DNA of 64,000 nucleotides from the NCBI GenBank assembly GCA_020746105.1, contig CM036618.1, forward strand, positions 46,468,514-46,532,513, in the 5' to 3' direction. Of this stretch, positions 36,681 to 50,454 are shown piece after piece. The DNA comes from Trogon surrucura (Eukaryota; Chordata; Aves; Trogoniformes; Trogonidae). The first letter of the stretch is position 1. The number at the start of each line of letters is the position of its first letter. The position numbers and the translations under genes were made by a program. The notes under the pieces are model-generated. The model saw only the letters and a list, made by a program, of their open reading frames with translations. It did no database searches and was not told the origin of the DNA.

Positions 36681-38240
36681 CTCGTCTAAAAGTTAGGACT
36701 TGTTTTTAGCCAGGCTGACTCATTCATTAATTCCCTTTCCCTCCTTGATTCATTCATGTCTGCAGTCATTCATTGCCAAGTCCATGGAGGCATCAGCTCC
36801 TTGGTCAGTAGGGGAGACGTACAAACAAGGATGGTGCTATTTATTTCCCTCTGCCTGTGGATTTCTAAGACGTTCAAGCAGGCACAATCATTAAACTAAT
36901 TTGTATTTGATTGTTTGGGCGGACGGGGGTGAATTTTATTGCACTAAGCATTCAAGCACGCACGCATCGCTGATTACCAGTATACATTAAATAAAGTTGT
37001 TTGTACACATTGTCTTACCACATATAGGCAGTCTTATTATTCTAATTACTCTAATTAGTGCATTGAAATGTTTTCTACTTGATTTGAGGAGACAGTGATT
37101 AGTTCTATTACTTCTTTTAACTCTTATTTCATGGAAAACTGTTGATGCATGTTCCAATTACTTTGGTTTTTTTTTTTTCCTTTAATATAGCGCGGGCCAA
37201 AAATATGATGAAATGATGCCGTTGGCAGGGAGAAGCATTAATCTATTTTTCCTTTTAAAAAAGCTTCAATTTTCTATAGAACCCTCTACCAGATAGACAG
37301 TTCTCCCCCACCCCAAGCGTTCGCAAATAATTATTTTTATCCAAAGCAGCATGTTTCTTCGTTACGATTTTTTTTTTTTCCGCCAATGCTTTGGTACTTT
37401 ATTGTTGCAGAATTTACTTTTTTTTTTTTTTTTAATAAAAAAGAGGGAGTCTGAGTTATCTTTGATGACAATCTATTTCATAACTTTTAAATTAAGGTTG
37501 CTATTAATTGATAAACTCAGTTCATCAAACATGTTACTTCTATAGGGATTCGTAATTAAAACCTTAATCCCGTTTGAGACTTATTTTTTTCTTAAACACT
37601 TTCTTGAGGGATTTTTTTAAATTTTTTTCCTTTCGGTGGCGGTTGCTGTTTTAAGCACGGCGGAGGTACGAAGCGGAGCCCACACCGCACTAGAGCAGGG
37701 CAGTTATTTCATTATCAAAATACCCATCTTCACTATTGAGCCAATAGAGGTTTTGTGTCGAGTTTTGGGATATATGTGCGTGTGTGTGTTTTTGCCTTTT
37801 GTGTTGGTGTGCCGGGCACTTAAACTCAGCCGGTGACAAAGCAAGCGGCGGGGACGGAATCTCGCCTTCCTCTCACGTTACAGACTGGGAGACTGGCTAC
37901 TTCTCGGTCATAAAAACACTGGGTTTATTGTTGGTGTCTCCCCCTCTCCTCTTCCCGCCAGTTTGTTAAACAAATACGGGGGGGGGGGCGGAGGAGAAAT
38001 GAAAAGGGGGGAAAAAAAAGGAAAAAGGAAACGCAAACCGTCCCGTAAATTCTTAGAAGTCCAGGTCTGGAGGGAAATCTATGGAGTTACATAGGTAAAT
38101 ACTGGGTCTAGGCTGCTTATACTTTTAATATTTAAACTGGGATTATGGGGGATCTAAAGACGCTTCCCTAACCTTTGCCAATTGCCTAGGCAAGGAGAAA
38201 TCCCGCAAGACGCACAAAAGGAGCCAGACGGCTTCCCATT
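36681..38240. promoter_or_regulatory. AT-rich candidate conserved element with paired TAATTA sites
   Basis: AT-rich, repeat-poor DNA between two CpG-rich blocks. The core at about 36890-37170 contains a direct repeat TCTAATTAC/TCTAATTAG with TAATTA homeodomain cores at 37043-37048 and 37052-37057, 9 bases apart. Repeated TTCATTCAT-type words lie at 36720-36770. Poly-T runs follow at about 37168 and 37370-37430, and a G11 run lies at 37978-37988. Its position 7.5 kb downstream of POU3F2 fits an enhancer, but conservation and activity cannot be judged from this sequence. Confidence 0.4.
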
Positions 38241-38680
38241 GCCTCTGACAAACGACTCCGCCGATGGGGTGGCTGGGGACCGGGGCGGGGGGGTGTGGGG
38301 GAAGGCATACGAAGGCAGCAGTGGGGTTTGGGGGTGGGGTGCGTGGTGTTTCTTTTCGTTGGGGGTGTGTGTTCCTCTTTCTCCTTCCCGCAGAGCCTCG
38401 TCTCACTCCCCTCCGTGGACCTTCGGTCAAGGAAAGACGCCGCCGGCTCCGGCACCGGCCACGGCTCCGGTCCCGGCATCGGGGGCCGATGCCTTGACCG
38501 GAGCAGTGGCCGGTGCCAGTGCCGGAGCCTCGCGTGGAGCTCGGGCTCCCCCCAGCGGCCACCGCCGCCACGGCTGGGAGTCCCCCGGGAAGGGCAGGGG
38601 AGCATCCTTCCCCCCCTTACCGACCCCCGCTCCTTTCCGAGACCTCTCTCTCGCCCTCGACAGACGCAAAGACGAGGGAG
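38241..38680. promoter_or_regulatory. CpG-rich block 7
   Basis: The last CpG-rich stretch of the domain, with alternating CCGG/GGCACCGG-like imperfect repeats at about 38440-38530 (GCACCGGCCACGG, CCGGTGCCAGTGCCGG). Overlapping frames up to 173 codons on both strands match no known protein. Confidence 0.5.
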
Positions 38681-41600
38681 GCTTCTGTTCTTGCTGAAGT
38701 TAAATCATCCCAGATGCCAGAGCATCACCAAAGGCCTCCAAAAAAAAACCCCAAACCGCCACAACAAAACATCAACCGACCCCAAACCGACCAGAAAACC
38801 CTTCCCCTTTGAGTGAACTCCTGTTTCCCAGGATCAGAGAACCAGAGGCAGTCCTGGTTTCCCGCGGGGCCATTTGGTGCTGGCTGGCTGCTCTCTTTTC
38901 ATCCAACACTCCTCCCTGACGACGTTGAGGGGTTTGTCCCTTTACGGGACCCAGACCCCCGCAGCAGCACTGATTGTTAAGACCACACGGGTTTATATCT
39001 TGTGTTTATTTCAGTGCTACCGGTTTCTTAACTACTGCTTGCCACGCTGTATACGTAAGTGCTGAAAATGTTAACATATCGTGAATACCAAGAACCCAAG
39101 CCATTCAGACATTCTGTCACAGCAGACTTTAGTGCACTGAAAACAGGTAAGTGACATATCACGATCTCAGGAGCCTTTTGGTAACTCAACAAGCAAATTG
39201 AGCTAAAAGAAAACAAAAAAAAAACCCAAGGAAGATTACATTTCAGAAAGAAATTAGTGTTTTGCACAGAGCTAATCATACTACAGACAGCCAGGACTTT
39301 AGCACTGAGCAGACATGGGCAAAAACCTGTTTTCCAGCTGAACATCAACTGTGGAGCTGTTCAGATAACAGAAATAACATGTTATGCAAATGGCTGGAGC
39401 TGGAATGGTAAGCAGTGGCTACACCTTCCACTACAGATCAAACCTGTGTCAGTCCTAGCTGTGGGGAATAGCGCTGCTCGCAGTAGGCAGAAAGCCATGA
39501 TGAAGGTTCAGCATCTAAATGGGAAAAGCTGGCTTTGTTTCAGGGACCCTTCCTAAACCAGCAGATAAGTAAGGATTGATTTATTTGCTAATAGGTCTGG
39601 GGAGCTGGATAACACTGACCTTTTGCATACTAATTTTGCTGAACACCATCAGTGTATAAATCTTATTCCAAACTAGTCAGTTTTAATTTTAGGAGGAATC
39701 TAGGTCCTTAAGTAGTCGCTTATTAAAATTATGAACATCTAGCCCTTTGAGTTGGACAAGGAAGAGGATGGACAATCCACCCTGCCCACATTCCTTGTGT
39801 AGCCAACTAAGGGAGAGAGATGTTTCAGAGGACCTGCGGAGGAGCAGCTGGTCCATTCAGCTTTGGTGCTACGAACTCTCCAGCTCCCCCTGCAGATACA
39901 CAGGCCACCCCCACCAGGGGCCAGTTACGGGTCTATACCTGGTTAAGTTAGATTTTACTTCCCTTCACTTCCCACAAGCTCTGCCCACAAGGCTGAAATC
40001 AATTTCCCTCTTCCCTGCCTGTCCCAGTGCTGTGACTCTGGCACTCCTGACACAGCAGCTCCAGCGGAAGGGCAGAAGGGGGCTCACCTGGAATAACAGG
40101 GCATAATCTAGCAGCTAAACCTCAGCTGCACCATCAATTCCCCTTGGCCCAAACCTGAGGCTTCCCACATCTGAGTGGTTCTCTACCATCACACTTGGAC
40201 CTAACTCACCAGGTCAAACAAGGTTAGCTGCGGTAGGTGTTCAGCACCTACTAGTCCTAAATACACAGCCCAAACACACACACACAGGCTGTCACAGGTA
40301 GTGGGAAGCCCTGTTGTTCAGATATCCCAAACACTTTCTATTTAAGATACTTGGGGAGAGCAGAGAGTCTGGGGTAAGAAGGATGCCCTGTGGAGATTGC
40401 AGGAGTCCTTAGGGCAGCGGCTGTGACAGCAGTGAGTTCTTTAAAACACGAGTAACAGCTTCACTGAAATGCCACAATCCCAACCCATTACCCAACACAG
40501 AAGAGCATTCTGAGAGTATATGGCCCATTTTCTTATTTCTGTTAGTTTTCAGACAAAACCTAGCATAGCTATTTGTCGACCTGCCTTCCCCAGTTTCTCT
40601 GCGTTCCCTGCATGGATCCTGTTGTTGTGTGAGTATGGGGCCATGACAGGCACTAACTATCCTGCAGAAGGAAAGATGCAAAAAGGAGCTAGAGTTCCCT
40701 CACTCTTCCAAATTTAAACTTGTCATCTGTAGGACACTTCTGGGAAAAAAAGTGTTTTTACAAGGAGACAGGGTTGTTCTGAAGAAAAAGATATGCTAGG
40801 GAGCTTTCTTTCTCGCAAAGAGCAGAGTGTACATTTTTCACAAAGTCTTCTACAGCATTCAAGGAAAAAAAAATCTCTTTATTAATAAAACTATGTTCAA
40901 AAATTTTAAATGATACATTGTGGTAACACTGAAATTATGATACATGCCACAGATCAAACATACACACAAAGGTGATTGACCTGTCTACTGATGCATGGCA
41001 CTAAAGTCCTCCAGCCCAGAGCCACAGCTGAACATGGCAGCTCTAGCTGCCAGAGTTCAGGTTCAGTTCCTGCCAACTGAAAGACATAAAAACTGCCTAA
41101 GGGCTGTATATTTAGGAAAATGCAAAAAGGCAGAATGTCACCCCTCGCAGCTGGCTTCTTGCTATCAGGTGACAGATAGCACCTGATCATTAGCTGGAGA
41201 ACATCACTCTCAATCTGAGCCTCCTCTCCAAAGTTCTGCCCCTTTCAGTAGAGAAGGCACAGACGCGAAAAGCAGCAGAACAGCCTTGGATCAATACTTT
41301 AACCTGAAAGATGCTGTTTTCTTTGAAAAGACTGAATTATTTAGAAGATATATAAATATAAATAAAAAGAACCCCAAACAACAGCATTGTAGATCAGTAG
41401 GTTTGATTGGTCCCCACTGTATTTTGCTCTTACAAATCCTTTCTCTTGGCCAGTTCAAAGACAATGATTTATTCTTGAATAACATTTAAGTTCTCCATGA
41501 ATCGTATCAGAATGATACAGTAAACAACACCTGATAACCACAGATGCAAAGTGAATTACAAGTTTATTAACTCATCCTTGGGTTAATCGGCTGGCACAGC

Positions 41601-44380
41601 ACTGACACCACCACAGCCCAGGCTGCCCACCTAAAGGCTCTGCATCTACCTACACTTCTTCTCCATTCCTCAATCGCTTAAAAAAGGATGAGTACTTTGT
41701 GCTCAAGAATGGGTAGTGGTTGCAGACCTTAAAGAAAAGAGATGTCTGCTGGAGGAATGAAAGCTATGGCAAAACATCCCATCAAGTCCATCAATGCACT
41801 GTACGGAAAAAAACCCAATCATGCAAATGCTGAGAATAGCACACCATCACCTTCAGTGAACTCTCCATGTGATGGTCAGATAATTTTCCACACAAACCCT
41901 TTGCAATTACTGAACAGAAGTGACTGCAAAAACGCAGTGAATATTTCTCTAAGCAAAGACACCGCACCGTGAGGTCTCCTAAGTTCATCCCAAAGCGCAT
42001 TCGTTGTACGTATTTTCAAAATGCCCAATTAAGCAGTTTAGCACACTGACATTCTGCTGCAGTCACTGCGAGGGAACAGCTGCTCCCAGCAGCAGCAGCA
42101 GCCCCGGAGCAGGTGTTGGAAAGCGATAGCAGACACCAGGCCCCACCACCTTCGGCAGTATCTCGAAGCAAGAACGAGAACTGCTTGCATCAATCACACT
42201 TTCTTAGATGTAACGCGGCTTCTGATTTTAATTCCCATTCAAGTTTTCATGAGCTCTGATCTGCTTTTGATAACTGTTAAAATGACTAATTTACACAAGG
42301 CGCTCTCAATCCTTCTACCAGAGATCTTCTGTGCTAAACTGTTGCCCAAATTGCTGTTTACTATTGGATACAAGCACCAGAAAAAATAATCTAAGTGGAA
42401 TTGCCAATAGCATCTTTCTGTCACATTCAGTCTATTTTTTTAAATACAGACTATTTAAAGTCTATTTTATTTTATTTTATTTTTTGCCTGTGGTGGACTT
42501 TGTTCAAGCTCTGAGCTTGTAGCTAGTTAACAATGCTAATTCTAATATAATTTACCCTTCTAACAAACAAATTATGGACTGTATCACTCGCCTCCAAAAG
42601 TGCTCAGAGACCTATTGGCCTGAAGTTTGAATGTAAATTGCTTGTGCATTTGCACCCAAAGAGATGGATGTGACCTTGTTACGAAAATGCTGCTGTACTT
42701 ATTTTAACTTCTCAAGATACGTGGCTGTTCAAAACCCCTTGGTGACTGTGTCAGGGCATTTTTATTTCCAGCTCTCCAAAACTGTGAGGGAAAGCACCAC
42801 ATTAAAATCTATTTGTAACAATAAGTGACTGCATTGTGTATGATGACATTTGATTTTACCAGTGAATAAACCATTGCAGCATTCATGGAATCAGATCTAC
42901 AGCGATCTACTTAAATTCAATGAATATTGCCAATTACTTCTTAAAGTAACAGAGTTAAGCTCACATTTTCCAATGTTTTCACAGAATACTAAACTTTCCT
43001 CCCTTCCTCTGGACATACAACACGTGGAAATCCATGAGTGCAGAGAACTAGTAACTGCTTTCACTCCCCCAAATAATGCCAAATAATAATGTAATAAAAG
43101 TGTACTACAAGCTCTAAGACAAAGTCTGGAAGTTCTGAAGTATTTTGAAATCTGGCTTTACCTGTGTGTTTTTATAAACATGACAAGAAGCTGCACAGAG
43201 GAAGAGAGACACCTGACAATTCTCAGTTTTACGTGTGAACTTTTAATTCTGTGGAAGCAGCACTGAGACACGAGTATCTGTCGAATACAGGGCAATCAAA
43301 AACAACGTCTGAAACTGTACTTGGCACATGTCGAAAACCAGCCGTGTTTTGTCCAAGATGCAAAGAAGCCGTGCCCTCACTCCTCCTTATGCTTCTCAAG
43401 AACCAGAAGCAACAGCAGCTGCAAGTCAGTGCTAGAAGGTACTTCTAGTGTGTTTGAAACAATACTGGCCTGAGGCAAAGCTGTGATACAAAAGCACATA
43501 AATGAAGCTGAACACTTCTGTAGGTGCTGAAGATTAAAGAATAGTCTTAACTGAAGTTTCCTCGAGATGCAAGAAAACAACACAAAATCTTAGTATTTGT
43601 TTTAGCAGCAATGTTGTCTCGAACAATTAACAGTATCAGGCAAACCTCAAACTTAATTAAATCTGTCTAGAAAAAAATGGGCACTGATCAGACCAATATG
43701 AATTTGGTAAATAATTCTGAGTCAGTTAAAAAAACTTGCTAGATAATCCATGAAAACAGGAGGGCAAACTCTAGTAAAGCAATTACTCACTTCCAATTCA
43801 GCACTTGTGCTGCTCTGGACAAGTGGAGCCCAACTGATCAAGTGTCCCCTTCTGGTTCTCATTTTCAAAGCTGCAGAATTCTGTAAAATCTCTGCTGAAT
43901 TTATCCTATTATTTGAGTTCCACAACATTCAAACACAACTGTATCACTGCCTAGATAATTAAAGGGATTAATATGTCGTGGTAACATGATTTGCATTAGA
44001 GTAGGAAATTATTCTTGAAAGTAAGTCAATGATTCTTTTTTTCTTGGTACATTGCAATCTCCATATTTTGCTTTATACCCTGCCTGTCTGTATCCATCTG
44101 TTGTCTGTTGCTCTGTACCTAGATCACAAACTGGTTTAGGCAGCAAAACATCTGTGTAACACATCTAGTTCCATGTGCTTTCATAGGGCTACAGTAAACT
44201 AAACACTGAACAATAATACACTTAATACAAATTTGTATCTAAAACCATCCAGGGAGCTTATTTCAAAACGAACAGTGATCAAAATATGCGCAAACTGTTC
44301 CTTCGAATGCATCATATTTTGTGGTTTATTTCACTGTTCTTTAAAATAAATGCACAAAAGGTCAATGAATGTAGACAAAT
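38681..44380. other. intergenic between POU3F2 and FBXL4, no gene recognised
   Basis: AT-rich non-coding DNA. A TTTTA repeat lies at 42462-42485. Frames up to 119 codons (39747-40106 +) match nothing recognised. No transposon was identified. Confidence 0.5.
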
Positions 44381-44780
44381 AATTTATTTTTCCTTTATTC
44401 ATTATTTTATGTACAGTTGGTATTTTGCAACACAGTCAAAGGGAAACAAAATAAGTGCAAATTAAAATAAATATTATAGGTTGAATATATTTTAACACAT
44501 TTCTGTCACCTCTGAATTAGCAGACACAACTCAGTGAGGACATCAACTTCTTTATACGGGCAGTAACACAATAAAATGGTACAACACAGTATTATGACAT
44601 TTTAAATGATCCAACATGTCAGAATAAAACAGGCTTAATTTACTAAGTGGAAATAATTGGTGTGTAAATATGTAATTAACTTTTTAACAGAAAAAGAAAC
44701 TACCTTTGTTTTAGTAATATAAGGCCTTAGATGATTTATCTGTAATAAATTCAGTAATTTATAAATATAGGGCTAACATC
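44381..44780. promoter_or_regulatory. AT-rich candidate element with POU and SOX words
   Basis: A very AT-rich 400-base patch with TGCAAATTA (octamer-like, 44456-44464), a TAATTAAC homeodomain word near 44672, and CCTTTGTT, a perfect SOX site, at 44703-44710. The combination is suggestive of a neural enhancer, but AT-rich DNA yields such words by chance. Confidence 0.25.
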
Positions 44781-47700
44781 TCTGTTTTATGTGTGTTCAG
44801 GTAAACCCTTTACACCTTATACCACAAATCCATATTGTGAGTCAAAGGTATTCAAACGAGGAGGACCCAGGCATTCGTGCCTGAGCTGCGCCTGCATCTG
44901 CACAGAGACCTTTGGGTTTACACAGAGGGAGAAGATGCAGGAGTCAAATCTGCACAGAAGCAATACGCTAACAACTCCTGTTCACTATTGGTCAAGCAGA
45001 ATAGCAAGAAGGGGGGGAAAAAAGATCACAATTCTGAAATGTAATGAAGTACTTGCATAAGTATAAAAAATTGCACAAGCCTCAGAGGGGAATATTAAAA
45101 ACAAGTATACGGAAGATGCTAAGGTAAACGCTGTTGATGTAGTAAGAGGAGCACAAAATGAAAAATGGGGTTAATGCTGAATGTGTATCACTGATTGCAT
45201 GACAGCACAGAGAACAGATTAGTAATCTAAAATTGCACATACAGACACAGCTGAACTCCGACTATGTAAGTTAGGACTGCAACGGTGCAAAGAAGTGGAT
45301 GTAGCTTGGCCTCAGAAAACAGCCATGGAGAACACATCCACGAACTTCTGTCCCCACCTCCCACTTTTGGTTTTGCTAACCACTGCCTTCACCAGGCTTT
45401 AAATACGCTCTCACTAACCTTTCTAATCTGAATCTTCCGATGCCTGTTTATCAAAGGACTTTAGTTAGGAAGTTTATTAAAGCCAGTTAGAACTTGCATG
45501 TTCTTGTATGTTCACAGCAGCATTTTATACTTTGAGGCTTGAACCACTACTACGAGGTGAAAATAAATCACCTCTGTTTGGACTTCTTTGTGACACAGTA
45601 CTGAGATGAACTACCTAAAAGAAGCCTTGGAACACCATCATGAGTGGCTATTCTTATTCTTGCTAACTTGAATTAAAACACTTGCACAACCAAGGTGCTG
45701 CTGCTTGTTATTCTTTTCACTGAAATTAAATGCCCTCTTCCTCCTGCTAGCTGTAATAGCCAACTTGGGAGAGTGAAAAAAACCAAACCAAACCCACCTG
45801 ACTAGTAGGGAAAAAAATTATTTTCTAGTTTTAGCCACAGTATTTTGTAGGAAGCAATCAGATGCAGTTCAACCAACAGAGCAAAGGAAGTGGAGGGCTT
45901 TGGTGGAAGCGAGAGAAGGCAGAGGGCTACTGGGGAGCACCAAGGGGAGATCAACCACTTCCTCTGAATCTCCACGTGCTAGGACAGCACGTGTAGTTCA
46001 GGAAGCTAGTTTCCAATACAAGTTTTATGCGGTCTATATGGACCTCAACTTCTCCCCGAGGTCAGCTGAAGACCTCAACTGAATATTTACCTCCTGATTT
46101 CAATTACCCCCTGGAAGAACCTATCTACCCAGAGTGAAGAGACCCTTAAGAGACCAGTTTGCTAGTCTAGATATTTAAAATTAGATGATACAAATACCCT
46201 TCAGCTATAGAAAATATGCTAAGAGGCAATTATCCCTTTTGTCCTCCTCAACTTGTTATTAAAAAAAGGCATAACCTGCTTCTGGTACTTCCTGGCATAG
46301 CACACATAGCACAGTTATTTACAGATAGTGTCCGGAATTGTTCCTTCTATTGCTGCTCTTCCATCTTTTATATAAATTAGTCCCCTTAAAAGGTAACGCT
46401 GTAGGAGTTTGTTGTAACATCACAGAGCATAATACTAAATCATAAATACAGTGCAAATATTTTATTGCTGGCTATTTAAAGGGGGGGGCAGGAGTGACCT
46501 ATTATTTTTTTACGAATCCAGGTGCTGAGTTCAGGTATTTAAATCTGAAGGCCTGGAAATGCCTTTCCTTCTCACCCCCATACACAAACGTGAGCAGGAC
46601 ATCTCTCCAGGCAATTCACACACTTCACCTGCAGAGATCAGGCCAGTCTCGACACACCCCAACCCCGCCGCCTGCCTGGAAAGGAGATGAATGCAAAATG
46701 CCTCAAGATGCTGAAGGGGTTGTAGTGGCTTTATGTTCACTAGAAAGAACCAGAATGAGACCATCACATCAGTTTCACTAAGATGGCTCAGGGGACAGCC
46801 GGTAATAATCAGGATTCATCCATCAGTGAAAGTTAAATCACAAGGTGCCCCTGCAAATGCACCAGTTCCTGGTTATTTCAATTCACTTTCGGTAACAATT
46901 CCAAAATAACTCCAAGCACAGACTAGCCATTAGTTTCCAAACCACAACCAAAAGAGATACTTTTAATTTGCCTCTCTATTAGTTTCAGCAGAGTGTACAT
47001 GTGCAGAAATCCATGGCGCTGCCCTGGAGAAAATAAATCTGAAGAGATCAATGTCTGATAGAGAGAACCTGTCTCCTGATGGTGAGGACTGTACTACCCA
47101 ACATCTCTTGACAATGGTATAATAGTAAACAAATATACAAAAGATGGGAATTCACCACAGTTATTCACAGTATCTCCCTAAAATGTTTTATAAACTTTCT
47201 CCTCTTTTTCAAATTACTTCAAATTTTCATGTTTTGACACTATAAACAGTTAACCACTATGCTCGCTTTCCAACAGAGTAGCAGAAACAAGTGGCACCTA
47301 AGCCATGGTAATCCCAATTTATTATAAGATCTATGTAAGCAAATACTAAAAATATGCAAACCAAACTGTTCCTAGTGTATTGCAGAGAAGTGTTCCTAAT
47401 GTATTACAGACAACTAATTTGTCTAAACAGAAACTACTTCCAGTGACCAAGAATAGGGATATTTATCTTAGTTCTTGGTCTGTGATCGAGACTTCAGACT
47501 GGCAATACTACTCCGGTAAACTAATAACGTGTGGTTTGTACATTGCAAAATTTCTCTTCTTTAGAGCCTTCTCTTTATCATTTTTACCCCAAAACTGCAG
47601 TTTATTTGTCCTCAAAAAAAAAAGGGCCAATTGCAGAAATCCTAAGCAATTAGATCTTACATGTGACTGTGTGTGCATGCACAAAATAATTTCAGAGATT

Positions 47701-50454
47701 AATACAAAATGCAGCTGGGCAGTGGTAGGTGAATAAAAATATTTTTATGTAGTTCATAAAAACAAAACAAAGGTATCAGGAATTACTGCACAAGCACGTA
47801 TATGAAAGGCCAATATTAAGAACACCTAAACGCTAAATCTTAAGTATGAGCACGTGAAATTATATAGGAAATTAAACTTGTGGGAAAGAGAACAGCTGAT
47901 GTAGAGCAATGCATTTACTTTCCTCACATCTATAAATAGCTCTGGCCACCCTTTCATGAGTTTCCACCAGATAAACCTGGGTAAGACCCCTTCGTTTCTT
48001 TTCTCAGCATTTGCATTTCTTCAGTATCCAAGGAAAAAGAGAGAGCATTCAAATAGTTGAGGGGAGGGTTTATTTGTTTGCTTTTAGAAAAGGGGTCCAA
48101 AGCATGCAAGTGAAAAACTTCGCTTCTCACAAAAAAAAAAAAATGCCCTCCAATGTACAATGTCTGTCCTAACCGTGCTATTTATCATTCTTACACGAAA
48201 ACAAGACAGAAAGAAACTAGAGCTACTCAAACTAAACCAACAGTACTCAGTCCGTTAGCTAAAAAGGAAAATCCCGCGACTGCCATCACTGAGGCCAAAC
48301 ATTCTTAAAAAGAGCCTCCTCTTGCCAAGGCCCTCCTCTGAAGATCATGAGGCTGTGTAACAAACAAGACTCATGCCGCAGCCCTTCCCCATGTCACGTC
48401 TCGCAACCTGTCCCGTGCCTGGTAATATTTAATAAAAAACCCTTTCTTGGATTTCTTTGTCAAGTCAGAATCCTAAAACCACAAAAATTATCATCTCAGA
48501 AAAGGACAAATGCTTTCCTCTAGAAAAAATACTGATTGTCTAGCACAGCATGTACAGATGCATTAAACCAGGAATTTCTAGTCTAGTAGTTTCAAAAGCT
48601 ACAAGTTACAGAATCATTGCAAAATAGTAATACTGAACATGTAAATAAATACATAAAGTCACCCCCATACTCCATATAATAAAAATGCTACATTTTATAT
48701 AGTTTTTGTAAATTCAGTAGTCCTGCAGACATGATATGGGAAATACACCCCATAAGATGTAATAAGTAAACACAATAAGAACCAGGACTAAACACACAAT
48801 TTTTGCAAATGCACAGTGAATAACATTTCTGATGACAAGAGAGCAGTTAAACTAATCATAGTCTTAATTATAACAATAGGAAAGATAATCAAAATAGATG
48901 CAATACAATAATTACATTTGTCTGTTAATTTCATGCATTTACAGAACTATACATCTAGCCAGTTAGGTACATGAGATTTCAGAACAGAGTATGGGGATTA
49001 ATTTCCATCAACAAAGGAAAAAAAAAAATACAAGACATACCACAGCATTTGGCAAGGGGAAGAAGTTAATGGCAACATTTAAACACTGACTTTCCAAGTT
49101 GTCAGCATCTCTTTAATTTGCTTCTTCCTGGGGATGGATTTTGGAGGGTTCTGAGGTTTGCGGATGGATGTTGTTGTGATCTTGTTCTTTGCTATTCCAG
49201 TACAGGTAGTACAGCACTGGATGGAACTCATCTCAGTTTAGTATTCTAAAGCCCAGTATCTAACCTGAGCTAAATCGCAGCTTCCACAGTCTCCAGAGAG
49301 GCTCTTCAGAGCATGATTTATTCTGCTTTCCTCAAATATCTATCTTAGGAGGAGATTAATAGCTCTCTGAGGTGCCCAGATTCCTCCCTTAAACTAGATG
49401 TCTAACTTCCAGAGATCTAACATCCAGTGAGATGAATTCTACTCACCATGTACCATGATTACCAGACATCTCTCTCGTAAAGCTGGCATGAGAGCTCCAA
49501 GGAAACAACGAGGCAGCAAACACAATGATCTTTTTTTTTTTTTCTTTTGTCTGAAATCTGGAACTCCAAGTAAATGGGGATTATAAGATCTAAACTTCTT
49601 GCAGAACTGTTCTTCCATATAAGTTCTGCTAACTGACGTACTTAATCATGTACATAATTTATACAACAGAAATCCCATCCATTTCCACAGAGCTATTTAG
49701 CCAGACAGCTCAAAATTATGAATACAAGTATGGTACTGAACTGAAGCCTCCGAGAGTTGGGAAGATGCTTTAAATGGTAAAATTATCATATTAATTTTTA
49801 AAGTGACCAAAAGAATGACATATCTACCTACATGCCATATGACACCAATTTCATACAGATAGTATGGAAGCCCCCCTTTAGTTTAAGAACAGAAGCACTT
49901 CAGAGCTAGGCTCTTCTTTTTTTTCTTTTCCCCACATTAGAAATATTTTTTAACAACTGTTGTCAAAGCACATTTTTTACAATGCTTCAGAAAGACAGAC
50001 AAGATCTAAGGACAAAGATTAAAAAAATGGAATATCCTTAAAAGCAGAATTTAGGTAACATGACTGAGGGACAGTCTAGTAGTGGAGATGATGACCTAAT
50101 TCCAGAATAATTCAATTCCTTCCACTGAGGAACTGCCATCATTCATTTTGGATTAGATGAAACTAGAATAAGTTTACCTCTATATCACTGCTTCACAAGG
50201 AGACAGTCCACAGTAGTTATTGGACTTGCACTCGCACTTTACCATACCCTGTAATACCTTTCACGTGTAGACAAACCAAAAGGCACTTTGGCAAAGCAAC
50301 ACAGGAAATCCAGCACAGCTCCTGCCAGGGCTTTTCCTGCTGCACAGGTGGAGAAGAACTCAGTCTCCAGGTACAGTAAAACAGCTGAAAACAGAACTGC
50401 TATGAAGTTATCTTTTGCTGTTACATTCACTTTGCAAAAGGAATTCCTACATGA
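44781..50454. other. intergenic between POU3F2 and FBXL4, no gene recognised
   Basis: AT-rich sequence. It includes an imperfect 20-bp direct repeat at 47367-47386/47391-47410 and a 50-codon basic frame on the - strand at 49231-49079 that I do not recognise. No family-level similarity was seen elsewhere. Confidence 0.5.
47367..47410 (+). repeat. 20-bp imperfect tandem direct repeat, period 24
   Basis: The unit TGTTCCTARTGTATTRCAGA occurs twice, at 47367-47386 and 47391-47410, differing at two positions. It is too short to assign to any mobile element and probably reflects local slippage. Confidence 0.85.

Noticed and set aside
49079..49231. Possible terminal exon of FBXL4 at this place
   Set aside because: The true FBXL4 C-terminus with its stop codon is at 53450-53287; the frame here has no similarity to it.
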